This document shows, in pieces, positions 18,476 to 27,628 of a DNA stretch of 64,000 bases. The position numbers were made by a program, and so were the translations under genes. How positions within the stretch are numbered: the first letter of the stretch is position 1; every line of letters begins with the position of its first letter. Source of the DNA: Candidatus Mycobacterium wuenschmannii (lineage in GTDB: Bacteria > Actinomycetota > Actinomycetes > Mycobacteriales > Mycobacteriaceae); NCBI RefSeq assembly GCF_030252325.1, contig NZ_CP126981.1:4278001-4342000 (forward strand), in the 5' to 3' direction. The notes beneath the pieces were generated by a model, which ran no database searches, was not told the DNA's origin, and was given only the letters and a program-made list of their open reading frames with translations.

Positions 18476-19297
18476 TCAAATGCTGTGAAGATCCACCAAG
18501 ACGGGTGCATGGTCGCTGGGAGCCTTACCTTTCCGCTCCTCGCGGACGATCTGCGCGTCGGCGACCCGGTTCGCGAATCCGGGGGAGCCGAGGATGAAGT
18601 CGATGCGCATGCCCTGTTTCTTCGGGAACCGCAGCTGGGTGTAGTCCCAGTAGGTATAGACGCCGGGCCCGGGTGTGAAAGGCCTTACCACGTCGGTGAA
18701 TTGGGCGTCGATCATCGCGTCGAACGCTGCGCGCTCGGGCTCGGATACATGCGTGGCACCGTTGAAGAAATCCACATCCCAGACATCGTCGTCGGTCGGT
18801 GCGATGTTCCAGTCCCCGGTCAGCGCGATCGGCGCCGACGGGTCGTCGCGAAGCCATCCCAGAGCGGTATTACGCAGGGCAGCAAGCCAATTCAGCTTGT
18901 AAGTGTAGTGCGGGTCATCCAGGGTGCGGCCGTTGGGGATGTAGAGGCTCCACACCCGGACCCCCGCGCAGGTGGCACCCAACGCCCGGGCCTCGGCCGC
19001 GGCGGCTACGTCCGGTTTGCCGCTCCACGTCGGCTGGCCGTCGAATCCGACTGCGACGTCGTCGAGGCCGACCCGCGACGCGATGGCCACCCCGTTCCAC
19101 TGGTTGAAGCCGACGTGGGCGACCTCGTAGCCGAGTTCGAGGAACGGCATCGTGGGGAACTGCTCGTCGGAGCATTTGGTTTCTTGCATCGCGAGCACGT
19201 CGACCTCGCCCCGCTGTAGCCAGTCCAGGACTCGGGGCAGCCGGGTGCGAATCGAGTTCACGTTCCAGGTGGCGATGCGCAGCGTCCCGTCGGGCAT
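18476..19297 (-). CDS. xthA: exodeoxyribonuclease III / AP endonuclease XthA
   Basis: A 273-residue endonuclease/exonuclease/phosphatase-fold enzyme for base-excision repair. Conserved motifs: RIATWNVNS (Asn), LAMQETKCSD (metal-binding Glu), LYIPNG with the nearby Tyr, TGDWNIAP (Asp/Asn pair) and the C-terminal SDHAPV (catalytic Asp-His). The open frame extends 48 codons further upstream into the GNAT gene; ATG 19297, where homology begins, is the likely start. It is the third gene of the def-GNAT-xthA operon, as in M. tuberculosis Rv0429c-Rv0427c. Confidence 0.95.
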   Translation of the reverse strand: MPDGTLRIATWNVNSIRTRLPRVLDWLQRGEVDVLAMQETKCSDEQFPTMPFLELGYEVAHVGFNQWNGVAIASRVGLDDVAVGFDGQPTWSGKPDVAAAAEARALGATCAGVRVWSLYIPNGRTLDDPHYTYKLNWLAALRNTALGWLRDDPSAPIALTGDWNIAPTDDDVWDVDFFNGATHVSEPERAAFDAMIDAQFTDVVRPFTPGPGVYTYWDYTQLRFPKKQGMRIDFILGSPGFANRVADAQIVREERKGKAPSDHAPVLVDLHSI

Positions 19298-19307
19298 GGC
19301 TGGGACC

Positions 19308-20039
19308 CTACGTGAGCACGATGTAACGAGCGTGATGGTGCAGAGCGAAGCCCAGCGAGCGGGCCAGCTCCGCGCCGGCGCGGTTGTCCTCGCGCACCCG
19401 GACGTACGCCCTGGTGGCGCCCTGCGACGCGCCCCACGCAAGCGGGCCGTCGGTCAGTGACTGGTCCGCCGACAGGCCGACCCACCGGGTGCCGTCGGGA
19501 GCGTCGGCGATCCAGGCCTGCCCCGGGGCCGCCTCGCCGCCGGAGTCGGCGGCGGGCACGTCGCGCACCATGACCCGGTTGGCGTGCTGTCCTTCGTCGG
19601 GCAGCCGCAGGAGTCGGTCGGGAACGAACAGTCGCGGAACGAGGTCGCGGCGCCGATACCATAAGGCGATCTGAGGTATCGCCGACTGGGTTGCGGACAT
19701 TGTCAGCGGCACAGCGGAATTCGCGCGGTGCGAGCCGTCACCCCCGGCGCGCAGCAGCCAGCCGTCGATCCACTCGTGTTCGACATCCGGACAAGCCAGC
19801 GCGTCGGCGTGCTCGAGTGTGCGAATTTCGGAGGCGCGCACCGGTTTATCGCTGAGCACGCGGAGCGCGACGACGTCGTCGGAGTCGAGGCCGACGACGT
19901 CGCCCTCCTTCGTCTGCACCCGAACCAGCGGCGTGGTCTCGAGCAGGTGACCGATGACGTCGTTCAGTGGCGGCACCGATCCGGCGGGCCGGCGGTACCG
20001 CACCGACACCCGGGTGCCGCGTTCCGGCCACGAAACCAT
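19308..20039 (-). CDS. GNAT-family acetyltransferase (Rv0428c-type)
   Basis: A 243-residue protein. An N-terminal region of about 85 residues (RVSVRYRRP, DVIGHLLETTPLVRVQTKEGDVV) is SH3-like. The C-terminal part has GNAT features, best seen in GATRAYVRVREDNRAGAELARSLGFALHHHARYIVL, the acetyl-CoA-binding helix and final strand. The acceptor is unknown. The ATG overlaps the def stop as TGATG, and the stop lies 10 bp before xthA, so it is translationally coupled within def-GNAT-xthA. M. tuberculosis Rv0428c holds the same place. Confidence 0.85.
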   Translation of the reverse strand: MVSWPERGTRVSVRYRRPAGSVPPLNDVIGHLLETTPLVRVQTKEGDVVGLDSDDVVALRVLSDKPVRASEIRTLEHADALACPDVEHEWIDGWLLRAGGDGSHRANSAVPLTMSATQSAIPQIALWYRRRDLVPRLFVPDRLLRLPDEGQHANRVMVRDVPAADSGGEAAPGQAWIADAPDGTRWVGLSADQSLTDGPLAWGASQGATRAYVRVREDNRAGAELARSLGFALHHHARYIVLT

Positions 20040-20632
20040 CAGTGCCCGAACGGATCCGGTCCCTCGCCCGGCATCCAGGACAACCCGGGCACTCCCCAGC
20101 CGTGCGACTTGACCGCGCGCTTGGCCGACCGGGCGTGCCTGCCGACCAGGCGATCGAGGTAGGTGAAGCCGTCCAGGTGGCCGGTCTCGTGCTGCAGCAT
20201 CCGGGCGAAAAGCCCCGTGCCCTCCAGGGTTACGGCTTTACCGTCGGCGTCGAGCCCGGTGACCTTGGCGTAGCTGGCCCGCCCGGTGGGAAACGATTCG
20301 CCCGGCACTGACAGGCAGCCCTCGTCGTCGTCGTCCGGATCGGGCATGGTCTCAGGCACCTCGGAGGTTTCCAGCACCGGGTTGATCACCACGCCGCGCT
20401 GGCGGGCCGCCTGGCCCCGCTCGTCCGGGCAGTCGTAGACGAAGACGCGCAGGTTCACGCCGATCTGGTTGGCGGCCAAGCCGACCCCGTAGGCGGCGTC
20501 CATGGTGTCGTAGAGATTCGTGATCAGGTCGGCCAGGTCGGCCGGGAGCGAACCGTCCGCCGAGACCACAACCGGGGTGGTGGCGGTGTGCAGGACGGGA
20601 TCTCCCACGATGCGGATCGGAACGACGGCCAT
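20039..20632 (-). CDS. def: peptide deformylase
   Basis: A 197-residue metalloenzyme that removes the formyl group from nascent polypeptides. All three motifs are present: [17 protein letters not shown] (metal-binding Cys) and QHETGHLDG (two His ligands and the catalytic Glu). The open frame begins 23 codons upstream, but ATG 20632 gives [15 protein letters not shown], matching the start and 197-residue length of M. tuberculosis Def. It is the first gene of the def-GNAT-xthA operon and is divergent from the DUF3263 gene. The 184-bp divergent gap holds no other feature I can name. Confidence 0.97.
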   Translation of the reverse strand: MAVVPIRIVGDPVLHTATTPVVVSADGSLPADLADLITNLYDTMDAAYGVGLAANQIGVNLRVFVYDCPDERGQAARQRGVVINPVLETSEVPETMPDPDDDDEGCLSVPGESFPTGRASYAKVTGLDADGKAVTLEGTGLFARMLQHETGHLDGFTYLDRLVGRHARSAKRAVKSHGWGVPGLSWMPGEGPDPFGH

Positions 20633-20816
20633 GACCGGAAAGTTTAGGCGGGGGTCCATCGACGCCGAGTTGCGGACTCTGCATGCGGCGGGCAACCTCA
20701 CCTAGTCAGCCGACTCGCGGGTCTGGCTTCCAGGTCAACAGTTGTCGACGTGGTTGAATAATCGCCGGAGCAGCGAGCATTCGCGAGTCGCAGGGTCTTG
20801 GAGGATCAGGAGCGAT

Positions 20817-21125
20817 ATGGACAGCGCTATGGCGCGCGCTAATCGATCGGGAGACGACTCTGAACTCGCCGATGGGTTGACTCGCCGCGAACACGACATT
20901 TTGGCCTTCGAGCGCCAGTGGTGGAAGTACGCCGGCGCGAAGGAAGAAGCCATCAAGGACTTGTTCGGGATGTCGGCCACCGCGTACTACCGGGTCTTGA
21001 ATGCGTTGGTCGATCGGCCCGAGGCGCTGGCTGCGGACCCGATGCTCGTGAAACGTCTCCGTCGACTGCGCGCCAGCCGGCAGAAGGCCCGGGCCGCCCG
21101 ACGGCTGGGTTTCGAGCTCACCTGA
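20817..21125 (+). CDS. DUF3263 helix-turn-helix-like protein (Rv0430-type)
   Basis: A 102-residue protein rich in charged helices. LTRREHDILAFERQWWKYAGAKEEAIKDLFGMSATAYYRVLNALVDRPEA reads as a sigma-region-4-like helix-turn-helix, and the tail RLRRLRASRQKARAARR is strongly basic. This is the actinobacterial DUF3263 family; DNA binding is inferred. ATG 20817 with AGGAG nearby gives the same length as Rv0430. It precedes virR by 64 bp on the same strand. Confidence 0.85.
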   Translation: MDSAMARANRSGDDSELADGLTRREHDILAFERQWWKYAGAKEEAIKDLFGMSATAYYRVLNALVDRPEALAADPMLVKRLRRLRASRQKARAARRLGFELT

Positions 21126-21176
21126 GAATTTTCCCTGCTCACAGGGCGTCGCTGCGGGATTTCCCGCACTCCTCGA

Positions 21177-21182
21177 TACAGT
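21177..21182 (+). promoter_or_regulatory. -10 element for leaderless virR transcript (predicted)
   Basis: TACAGT lies 7 nt before the A of the virR ATG, a typical spacing between a -10 box and the first transcribed base. No Shine-Dalgarno sequence is present, which supports a leaderless mRNA. No clear -35 was seen, as is usual in mycobacteria. Confidence 0.45.
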
Positions 21183-21189
21183 GTCCCCA

Positions 21190-21654
21190 ATGAATGAGCG
21201 CGTTCCCGACTCGACTGGGCTTCCCCTACGGGCCATGGTGATGGTGCTGCTGTTCCTCGGCGTCATCTTTTTGCTGGTCGGTTTTCAGGCCATGGGATCG
21301 GGCAGCAACAGCGACGACGACTCGGCGGTGGCCAGCGTGTCCACCAGTTCCGCCGCCCCCAAGACCTCGGCCAAACCCGTGGCCAAGGCCGATGTGCGCG
21401 TCTACAACATCTCCACTCAGGCGGGCATCGCCGGCAAGGCCGCCGACCAGATCAAGCAGGGTGGCTACAACGTCACCGACATCGGCAACCTGACGTTGCC
21501 CAAGGTGACGGCCACAACGGTGTACTTCGGCACCGCCGACGGCGAGAAGGAGACCGCCGAGGCCGTCGGCAAGCTGCTCAAGGCCCCGGTCGCGCCGCGG
21601 ACGCCGGACGTGTCCGATCAGCCGCCCGGCGTGATCGTCGTCGTCACCGGCTGA
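21190..21654 (+). CDS. virR: VirR, LytR C-terminal-domain envelope protein
   Basis: A 154-residue protein with one N-terminal membrane anchor (about 15-38, a run of Val/Leu/Phe), a Ser/Ala/Thr-rich linker, and a LytR_C domain at about 70-150 (VRVYNISTQAGIAGKAADQIKQGGYNV). In M. tuberculosis VirR (Rv0431) controls membrane-vesicle release and peptidoglycan/envelope permeability by interacting with LCP proteins. The identification rests on the adjacent DUF3263 and sodC neighbourhood as well as sequence. Its last 11 bases overlap the convergent glycosyltransferase-like gene, an arrangement without counterpart in M. tuberculosis. Confidence 0.88.
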   Translation: MNERVPDSTGLPLRAMVMVLLFLGVIFLLVGFQAMGSGSNSDDDSAVASVSTSSAAPKTSAKPVAKADVRVYNISTQAGIAGKAADQIKQGGYNVTDIGNLTLPKVTATTVYFGTADGEKETAEAVGKLLKAPVAPRTPDVSDQPPGVIVVVTG

Positions 21655-22543
21655 CCCCCGGCGTCAACCCGCTGAATTGGTACGAGCCGGTGTGCGTCAG
21701 CGCCACATTCGGTGCGACCCATACGCGATAGCCGTTGGCCCGCGCCAGCTTGCAGAAATGAAAGTCCTCGGACAGTCCGGCGCCGCTCTCGGGATCGATG
21801 CTGGTGCCGAAGAACTGGTGCAGCACCGCATCGCCGGCCCGGTAGGCCGGAACCTTGTCGATCAGGCCCTCCAGGACTGCGCGCTTGATCAGCATGAAGC
21901 CGGTGCCGGCGTTCGCCACCTCTAGAAAGTCTTCCCCGCCATCCACTTTCGGGCCCGCCAAGGTGTTGGCCACCAGCGACCCGGTGTGCTGATACAACTC
22001 GTCGGGCGCGACGCCGTCGCGCGCGGCGGCCGCTACCCGCGCCCAGTTGATCTCCTTGCGCGGGTACAACCCGCAGACGATGTCCTTGTCCGCGGCGAGC
22101 AACGTCAGGACGTCCCCGGCGTCGAAACCGATGTCGGAGTCGATGAACATCAGGTGCGTGCAGTCGGTCTGCAGAAAGTCCTGCGCCAGGCTGTCGCGCG
22201 CCCGGGTGATCAGCGACTCGTTCATCAGGTGCGCGTATTGCAGGGATAGGCCGGCGGTCATGGACAGCGTCGCCAGTTGGAACATCGACCCGGCGTAGCT
22301 GCCGTGACAGAGTCCGCCGTACATCGGCGTCGCCACGAACAGGTATCGCTCGGACAAGCCGGATCCGCCGGCCATGCCGATCAGCGACACGGACGCGATC
22401 CGTCCGCCGGTTCGCGGTGAGCCGTCCGGATGGTCGGCGGTGACGGTCAGCTGGCTGACCACCTCGCCGATGTCTCCCTCGCCGGAGTGGATGATCTTGA
22501 AGTCCGGATTCCAGACTCGGACGATCGGCTTGTTTCCCGTCAT
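21644..22543 (-). CDS. GT-A-fold glycosyltransferase-like protein (insertion)
   Basis: A 299-residue protein. From about residue 67 it reads as a GT-A glycosyltransferase: FVATPMYGG, a long helix with NESLITRARDSLAQDF, then LMFIDSDIGF with a DxD-type metal/nucleotide-sugar motif at 135-137, then CGLYPRKEINW and a late AGLSEDFHFCKLARANGYRVWV segment with a plausible catalytic acid. No membrane segment or signal peptide is seen. The first 57 residues are not recognised and the start could be later. Donor and acceptor are unknown. The gene is absent from the equivalent M. tuberculosis interval. Confidence 0.7.
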   Translation of the reverse strand: MTGNKPIVRVWNPDFKIIHSGEGDIGEVVSQLTVTADHPDGSPRTGGRIASVSLIGMAGGSGLSERYLFVATPMYGGLCHGSYAGSMFQLATLSMTAGLSLQYAHLMNESLITRARDSLAQDFLQTDCTHLMFIDSDIGFDAGDVLTLLAADKDIVCGLYPRKEINWARVAAAARDGVAPDELYQHTGSLVANTLAGPKVDGGEDFLEVANAGTGFMLIKRAVLEGLIDKVPAYRAGDAVLHQFFGTSIDPESGAGLSEDFHFCKLARANGYRVWVAPNVALTHTGSYQFSGLTPGVSR

Positions 22544-22587
22544 GACAACAGGATGAGTTGCGCAGGTGAACGGCTGACGACGCGGCG

Positions 22588-24075
22588 TTAGAAGGGTGGC
22601 GGATCGTCGTGACCGGGCGGGGCCGGCCCGAGACGACTCATCGACTTCGCGCGGCGAGCAATGCGAGCGTTGTGGTTTCGCTGTCGCTCGGCACTAACTC
22701 GCAGCCCGCGGTCCTGATCACGGGTGCGACGGCGTCGGGGCATCATCGCGTTTCGGTCGGCGCATCGCTCGACGCGCGGTGCGGGTGGCAGGTCGCCGGT
22801 GGGCGAGCACAAGCCAGGGAACAGCCATGCGCTACCGGGGGTCGTGACATAGGTCTTGCCGGCGGGCGATTCGAGAATGACTGTGCCGTCGGGCAATTGC
22901 CGATCGCGCCATCCCCAGAAAGTCTTCGCGAGGTGATGAGTTCGGCAGTAGCACTTGAGGTTCGACGCATGAGTCGGGCCGCCGTCGCCGTAGGGCACGG
23001 TGTGGTCGATGTCGCAGTTGAACGCCGGATGGTCGCAACCGGGCCACCGGCACGTCAGGTCGCGGCACCGCACGAAATCGGCCAGAGCTTTCGACGGCAC
23101 ATAGCCGGGCTCGGGCGGAGCGTCGGCGGGGTGGACCAGTGGCACCAGTTTGGCCTGGCCGGCCAATTCCGCGATGAGCTCCGGCCCGACGAGCCCGTCG
23201 GCGCGTACCTCGGATGCCATCGACTCTTCGGCGATCACATGGATCACCACAGACGTTGCGGCAGGGCGTGTTTCGGCCTCACAATCGGGGCGTCCGCAGC
23301 GGCAGCTCAGCCGGTCGGTACCCGTCGCGAGGGCGCCCAGCGCGTCGGCACGCCGCTGCTCGCGAGTGCGAGGGTCCTGCGCGCAGACCGTGCCGGCCAG
23401 CGCGGTGAGCCGCTTGTCCAACGCGTTCGCCTCGGGTGTCAGCATGCTGCCGTGAATCTGTGACAGGCCGTCGCCGTGATCGGCGAACCAGACCTCGCGA
23501 CCGTCCCGTCGTTCCTTGCGCCGGCGCACCGCGTCCGCATCGGCCTTGGCGACGATCTTGTCGATCTGTCCGGCAAGCTGCCCCCGCGTCATCGAGGGCC
23601 AGCGCACCGCGCTCAGCGCCAGCTGCCCGTCGACTGTCGCGAGGACACCGCTGTCGTCGATCAGGTCGGTGCGATAGACGACCGTCGCGAACGTCCGCTG
23701 GTCGATGTCACCGCACTTGAAGACCTCGGCGAGCTTGGGCAGGCGCTCGCGCATCGCCCGGGCGTACCGCAGCTGGCTGCCCGCCAGCGCCTGACTCATT
23801 CGCAGTGCGGCCGCCACCTCGGCACTCACCGCCGCTTCGGTGTCGACCGCCCACTCCTCGGTGTCGGAGCAGCGGGTCAGTCGATACGCGAACAGTTCAC
23901 CGATCGCTGACAATGCCGCGGCGGCGCCACGGTTCTGGTCGCGCCAAGAGGTGGCGATGCGGTCCAGCAGTGCCGACGACTCGGCGGTGCAGCTGGGATG
24001 GCGCCGCTCGAACAGCTCGTCGAACCGGGCGATCACCTCAGGAGATGACACCGTGCCGACTGGCGGTTCGAACAT
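22588..24075 (-). CDS. 13E12-family DUF222 protein with HNH endonuclease domain
   Basis: A 495-residue protein. Residues about 20-330 form the helical DUF222 domain, and the C-terminal third carries an HNH nuclease motif (CDIDHTVPYGDGGPTHASNLKCYCRTHH) behind a Cys-rich LTCRWPGCD. This is the multicopy 13E12 repeat family of mycobacteria; its role is unknown, though a selfish or homing-nuclease origin is often suspected. The open frame runs to 24387 but would overlap sodC; ATG 24075 is the likely start. It lies 44 bp upstream of the glycosyltransferase gene, and together they form a 2.4-kb insertion between virR and sodC. Confidence 0.88.
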   Translation of the reverse strand: MFEPPVGTVSSPEVIARFDELFERRHPSCTAESSALLDRIATSWRDQNRGAAAALSAIGELFAYRLTRCSDTEEWAVDTEAAVSAEVAAALRMSQALAGSQLRYARAMRERLPKLAEVFKCGDIDQRTFATVVYRTDLIDDSGVLATVDGQLALSAVRWPSMTRGQLAGQIDKIVAKADADAVRRRKERRDGREVWFADHGDGLSQIHGSMLTPEANALDKRLTALAGTVCAQDPRTREQRRADALGALATGTDRLSCRCGRPDCEAETRPAATSVVIHVIAEESMASEVRADGLVGPELIAELAGQAKLVPLVHPADAPPEPGYVPSKALADFVRCRDLTCRWPGCDHPAFNCDIDHTVPYGDGGPTHASNLKCYCRTHHLAKTFWGWRDRQLPDGTVILESPAGKTYVTTPGSAWLFPGLCSPTGDLPPAPRVERCADRNAMMPRRRRTRDQDRGLRVSAERQRNHNARIARRAKSMSRLGPAPPGHDDPPPF

Positions 24076-24154
24076 GTTTGCGATTATGCGATGCGGGTCC
24101 GACAAGCCCGAGCCGTCGGCTGATGTCGCACCACAAGCGGGATAGGCTCTCCCC

Positions 24155-24853
24155 ATGCTCAAGCCCGCCCGCAGCCGCACGGCTGCCGCCGCCTCCGCAT
24201 TGATTCCCCTCGCCGCCACAGCCGCGCTGATGAGCGGCTGCAAGGCACCCCAGTATCCGGCGACCACGCCCGGCACGCAGCCCTCGATCTGGACCGGCTC
24301 ACCGGCGCCGTCGAGCGCGGAGCCAACCGGGCAGCAGGGCGGCACGGACAGCCTGACCACGCAGCTCAACGACGCCAACGGCACCAAGGTCGCGACGGCG
24401 AAGTTCGAGTTCGATCCCGGCTACGTCACCATCACCATCGAGACGACCGGGGAAGGCCAGCTGAGCCCGGGCTTCCACGGCGTGCACATCCACTCGGTGG
24501 GCAAGTGCGAGGCGCACTCGGTGGCCCCGACCGGTGGCGAGCCTGGCGACTTCCTGTCCGCGGGCGGGCACTTCATGCCCCACGGGCAGCACGGTGGCGG
24601 CGACCTGACCTCGCTGCAGGTCCGCAAGGACGGTGGCGCATTGCTGCAGACCAGCACCGACGGCTTCACCAAGGCCGACCTGCTGAGCGGCGCGGGAACC
24701 GCGATCGTCATCCACGCCGGCTCGGACAACTTCGCCAACATTCCGGCTGACCGGTACAGCCAGGCCAACGGCGCGCCCGGGCCCGACCAGACGACCATGT
24801 CGACTGGCGACGCAGGCAAGCGCGTCGCCTGCGGTGTGATCGGCTCCGGTTAA
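24155..24853 (+). CDS. sodC: Cu-type periplasmic superoxide dismutase lipoprotein SodC
   Basis: A 232-residue lipoprotein. A signal peptide ends in the lipobox LMSGC, followed by a Pro/Ser/Thr-rich spacer and a Cu,Zn-SOD domain (about 68-230). Copper ligands are visible in VHIHSVGKC (two His), AGGHF (bridging His) and VIHAGSDNF (His). The loop after the bridging His is short ([10 protein letters not shown]), in keeping with the zinc-less mycobacterial SodC. The conserved Cys pair (KCE and VACGVIG) can form the intrasubunit disulfide. It dismutates superoxide outside the membrane and is divergent from the DUF222 gene. Confidence 0.95.
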   Translation: MLKPARSRTAAAASALIPLAATAALMSGCKAPQYPATTPGTQPSIWTGSPAPSSAEPTGQQGGTDSLTTQLNDANGTKVATAKFEFDPGYVTITIETTGEGQLSPGFHGVHIHSVGKCEAHSVAPTGGEPGDFLSAGGHFMPHGQHGGGDLTSLQVRKDGGALLQTSTDGFTKADLLSGAGTAIVIHAGSDNFANIPADRYSQANGAPGPDQTTMSTGDAGKRVACGVIGSG

Positions 24854-24884
24854 TTCCTCGTCGGACAGGGGTACCGCTATCAGG

Positions 24885-25988
24885 GTGAACTTTGCGTCCT
24901 CACCCCGCCCGACACTTGGCGTCGAATGGGAGTTCGCTCTCGTCGACGCGCAGACCCGCGACCTGAGCAACGAAGCGACCGCGGTATTCGCCGAAATCGG
25001 TGAAAACCCGCGCGTACACAAGGAATTGCTGCGCAATACCGTCGAGGTCGTTACCGGTATTTGCGAGAACACGGCCCAGGCGATGGACGATCTTCGGACC
25101 ACCATCGCCGCCGTCCATCCGATCGTGCGGCAACAGGGCATGGAGCTGTTCGGCGCGGGCACCCACCCGTTCGCGAGTTGGTCGACGCAACAACTCACCG
25201 ATGCGCCGCGCTATGCCGAGCTGATCAAGCGCACCCAGTGGTGGGGCCGCCAGATGTTGATCTGGGGAGTCCATGTGCACGTCGGGGTTTCGTCACCGGA
25301 CAAGGTAATGCCGGTGATGTCGGCGCTGCTCAACTGGTATCCGCATCTGCTGGCGCTGTCCGCGTCGTCGCCGTGGTGGGTCGGTGATGACACCGGCTAT
25401 GCCAGTAACCGCGCGATGATGTTCCAGCAGCTTCCTACCGCCGGCCTGCCGTTCCAGTTCGAAAAGTGGGACCAGTTCGAGGGTTTCGTGCACGACCAGA
25501 AGAAAACCGGGATCATCGAGGACGTCAACGAGGTGCGCTGGGACGTGCGGCCGTCGCCGCACAACGGCACGCTCGAGGTACGGGTCTGCGACGGGGTGTC
25601 CAACATTCGCGAACTCGGTGCGCTGGTTGCGCTGACGCACTGCCTCGTCGTGGATCTCGAACGCCGTCTCGACGCGGGCGAGACATTGCCGACGATGCCG
25701 CCGTGGCACAACCAGGAGAACAAGTGGCGCGCGGCCCGCTACGGGTTGGACGCCATCATCATCCTCGACGCCGACAGCAACGAGCGCCTCGTTACGGAGG
25801 ACCTCGACGATCTGCTCACCCGACTGGAACCCGTTGCCGCATCGCTGGATTGCGCCGACGAGTTGCGGGCGGTCGCCGACATCCCGCGGCGTGGTGCGTC
25901 CTACCAACGCCAGCGGCGCGTCTCCGAGGAACACGAAGGCGATCTGATCGCGGTCGTCGATTCGCTGGTCGAGGAGTTGGAGATCTGA
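24885..25988 (+). CDS. carboxylate-amine ligase, YbdK/GCS2 family (Rv0433-type)
   Basis: A 367-residue member of the GCS2 (glutamate-cysteine ligase 2) family. Conserved blocks include LGVEWEFALVDAQT, the metal/ATP-binding GVHVHVGV, the ASSPWWVGDDTGYASNR segment and DVRPSPHNGTLEVRVCD. YbdK-type enzymes show weak gamma-glutamylcysteine ligase activity; the true substrate is uncertain, and mycothiol-using bacteria have no need for glutathione. The GTG start lies 31 bp after sodC, and its TGA overlaps the next ATG (TGATG), so sodC, this gene and the LON gene are likely one operon. Confidence 0.9.
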   Translation: MNFASSPRPTLGVEWEFALVDAQTRDLSNEATAVFAEIGENPRVHKELLRNTVEVVTGICENTAQAMDDLRTTIAAVHPIVRQQGMELFGAGTHPFASWSTQQLTDAPRYAELIKRTQWWGRQMLIWGVHVHVGVSSPDKVMPVMSALLNWYPHLLALSASSPWWVGDDTGYASNRAMMFQQLPTAGLPFQFEKWDQFEGFVHDQKKTGIIEDVNEVRWDVRPSPHNGTLEVRVCDGVSNIRELGALVALTHCLVVDLERRLDAGETLPTMPPWHNQENKWRAARYGLDAIIILDADSNERLVTEDLDDLLTRLEPVAASLDCADELRAVADIPRRGASYQRQRRVSEEHEGDLIAVVDSLVEELEI

Positions 25989-26644
25989 TGGAGTCCACAG
26001 CCGAATTCGGTCGTCTGGCCATGTTTCCGCTGCAGTCGGCATTCCTGCCCGGCGAGGATCTGCCACTGCAGATCTTCGAGCCGCGGTATGCCGAGATGGT
26101 GCGAGATTGCCTGCAGGACAACAACCCCCGGTTCGGGACGGTTCTGATTTCGCAGGGCCGCGAAGTCGGCGGCGGTGACATGCGCTGCGACGTCGGGACC
26201 GTCGCCAGGATCACCGAATGCGTCGACATCGGCGGCTCGGGCCTGTTCAAGCTGAAATGTGCCACGGCCGAGCGGATCAAGGTGTGCGAGTGGCTGCCCG
26301 ACGACCCTTACCCGCGGGCCGTCGTCGAGGAGTGGCCCGACGAGCCGGGGGAGTCGGTGAGTGCGGGTCAGATCGAAGAACTCGAGGATCGGATGATGGG
26401 GTTGTTCGAGCGGATTGCCGAGGCCCGCGACTTGCCCCTGCCGGACCGTGTCGAGGTGCTCGGCTCCAGCGTGGATTTCTCTGATGCGGGAGAACGCTTG
26501 TACGCGTTGGCATCTCGCATCCCAATCGGGCCGGCCGACCGCTATTCGGTGCTGTCGGCGCCGTCGGCGCACACCCGGTTGACGGCGCTGACCGAGGCGG
26601 TCGAATCCGTGGCCGCGGTGATCGAGTTTCAGCTCTCGCAGTAG
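25988..26644 (+). CDS. LON N-terminal substrate-binding domain protein (Rv0434-type)
   Basis: A 218-residue protein consisting of a stand-alone Lon N-terminal domain: MFPLQSAFLPGEDLPLQIFEPRYAEMVRDC, then GTVLISQGREVGGGD and CDVGTVARI. The C-terminal half is helical. There is no AAA or protease module, so it probably binds substrates or acts as an adaptor. ATG overlaps the preceding TGA by one base. The last 16 bases overlap the convergent methyltransferase gene. Order matches Rv0432-Rv0433-Rv0434. Confidence 0.88.
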   Translation: MESTAEFGRLAMFPLQSAFLPGEDLPLQIFEPRYAEMVRDCLQDNNPRFGTVLISQGREVGGGDMRCDVGTVARITECVDIGGSGLFKLKCATAERIKVCEWLPDDPYPRAVVEEWPDEPGESVSAGQIEELEDRMMGLFERIAEARDLPLPDRVEVLGSSVDFSDAGERLYALASRIPIGPADRYSVLSAPSAHTRLTALTEAVESVAAVIEFQLSQ

Positions 26645-27522
26645 CGCAGCGGCGCCACCGCGTGGAGTCGGCCTTCGACGAAGACACTGCGCGGCGCCAC
26701 ATCGGCGAGGGCCTCCGCCGGCATCCGATCGAAACGGCGCATCAGATCCAACGCCGCGACCTCGGTGACGGCCCAGTCGCGGTCGGTCAGCCACTGCCGG
26801 ATGTCGGCGCGGTCATCCTTGAACAACAAATCGGTGAGGTCCTGCCCGCCGTCGCCCAGGGCCTGGCGGCCCCGCTCGAGGTAATCGGCATCGAATGCGT
26901 TCGGGCTCAACGCTTCTGCCGCAATACGGCTTCCGGGGGCGCTGAGTTTGAGAATCCGCTCGAACAGCAGGTCCTGAGCGACGGGCGGTAGATAGGGGAG
27001 TAGGCCTTCGGCCGACCAGGCGGTGGGCGTCGACGGGTCGAAACCGGCTTCTTGCAACGCGGTCGGCCAATCGGCGCGCAGGTCGATCGGCACCGCCCGA
27101 TAGCCGCACGCGGGGTGCGCCTTGTGCGCCCCGAGTGTCTCGGCTTTGAAGGCCAGCACCTGGGGCTGGTCGATCTCGTAGACGACGGTGCCCGACACCC
27201 AGGGCAGCCGCCAGGCGCGGGCGTCCAGTCCCGCGGCGAGAATCACCGCCTGGTCGATGCCGTTGGCGCCGGCGGCGATGAAGTACTCGTCGAACCACTT
27301 GGTGCGTGCGGCGGCGTAGTTCTGGACCAACGGCAAATGCCTGCCGACGTCCGAGGGATCCCACCCCCGCGCGACCGCGGCGTCGACGAACAACTGCGCA
27401 TACCGGTCGATGAACAGCGGACAGCCGCAGTCGGATTCAGCGGCACGGGCCATCGCCACGCCCAGTGCCGTCGCGCCGACGCTTTCGGTGATGTCCCAGC
27501 TGTCGTTGTCGGTCCGTGCCAT
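26629..27522 (-). CDS. SAM-dependent methyltransferase, LCMT-like (TIGR00027 family)
   Basis: A 297-residue member of the mycobacterial leucine-carboxyl-methyltransferase-like family. The start MARTDNDSWDITESVGATA is the signature N-terminus. VILAAGLDARAWRLPW is the SAM-binding motif I, preceded by the RTKWFDEYF-type helix, and EGLLPYLPP marks the post-motif segment. These are multicopy in mycobacteria and their substrates are unknown. ATG 27522 is preferred to the in-frame 27528. The gene is absent between Rv0434 and Rv0435c in M. tuberculosis, where the flanking genes are adjacent. Confidence 0.9.
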   Translation of the reverse strand: MARTDNDSWDITESVGATALGVAMARAAESDCGCPLFIDRYAQLFVDAAVARGWDPSDVGRHLPLVQNYAAARTKWFDEYFIAAGANGIDQAVILAAGLDARAWRLPWVSGTVVYEIDQPQVLAFKAETLGAHKAHPACGYRAVPIDLRADWPTALQEAGFDPSTPTAWSAEGLLPYLPPVAQDLLFERILKLSAPGSRIAAEALSPNAFDADYLERGRQALGDGGQDLTDLLFKDDRADIRQWLTDRDWAVTEVAALDLMRRFDRMPAEALADVAPRSVFVEGRLHAVAPLRYCES

Positions 27523-27628
27523 GGCCATTGCCCATCTCGTTTTCGCGGCAGTACTGAAGGGAGCGACGGCATTGTCGGACAGCACCAGGCTAGTGAAATT
27601 CCCATCTCGCCGCTGAGCGGAAGGGCGC

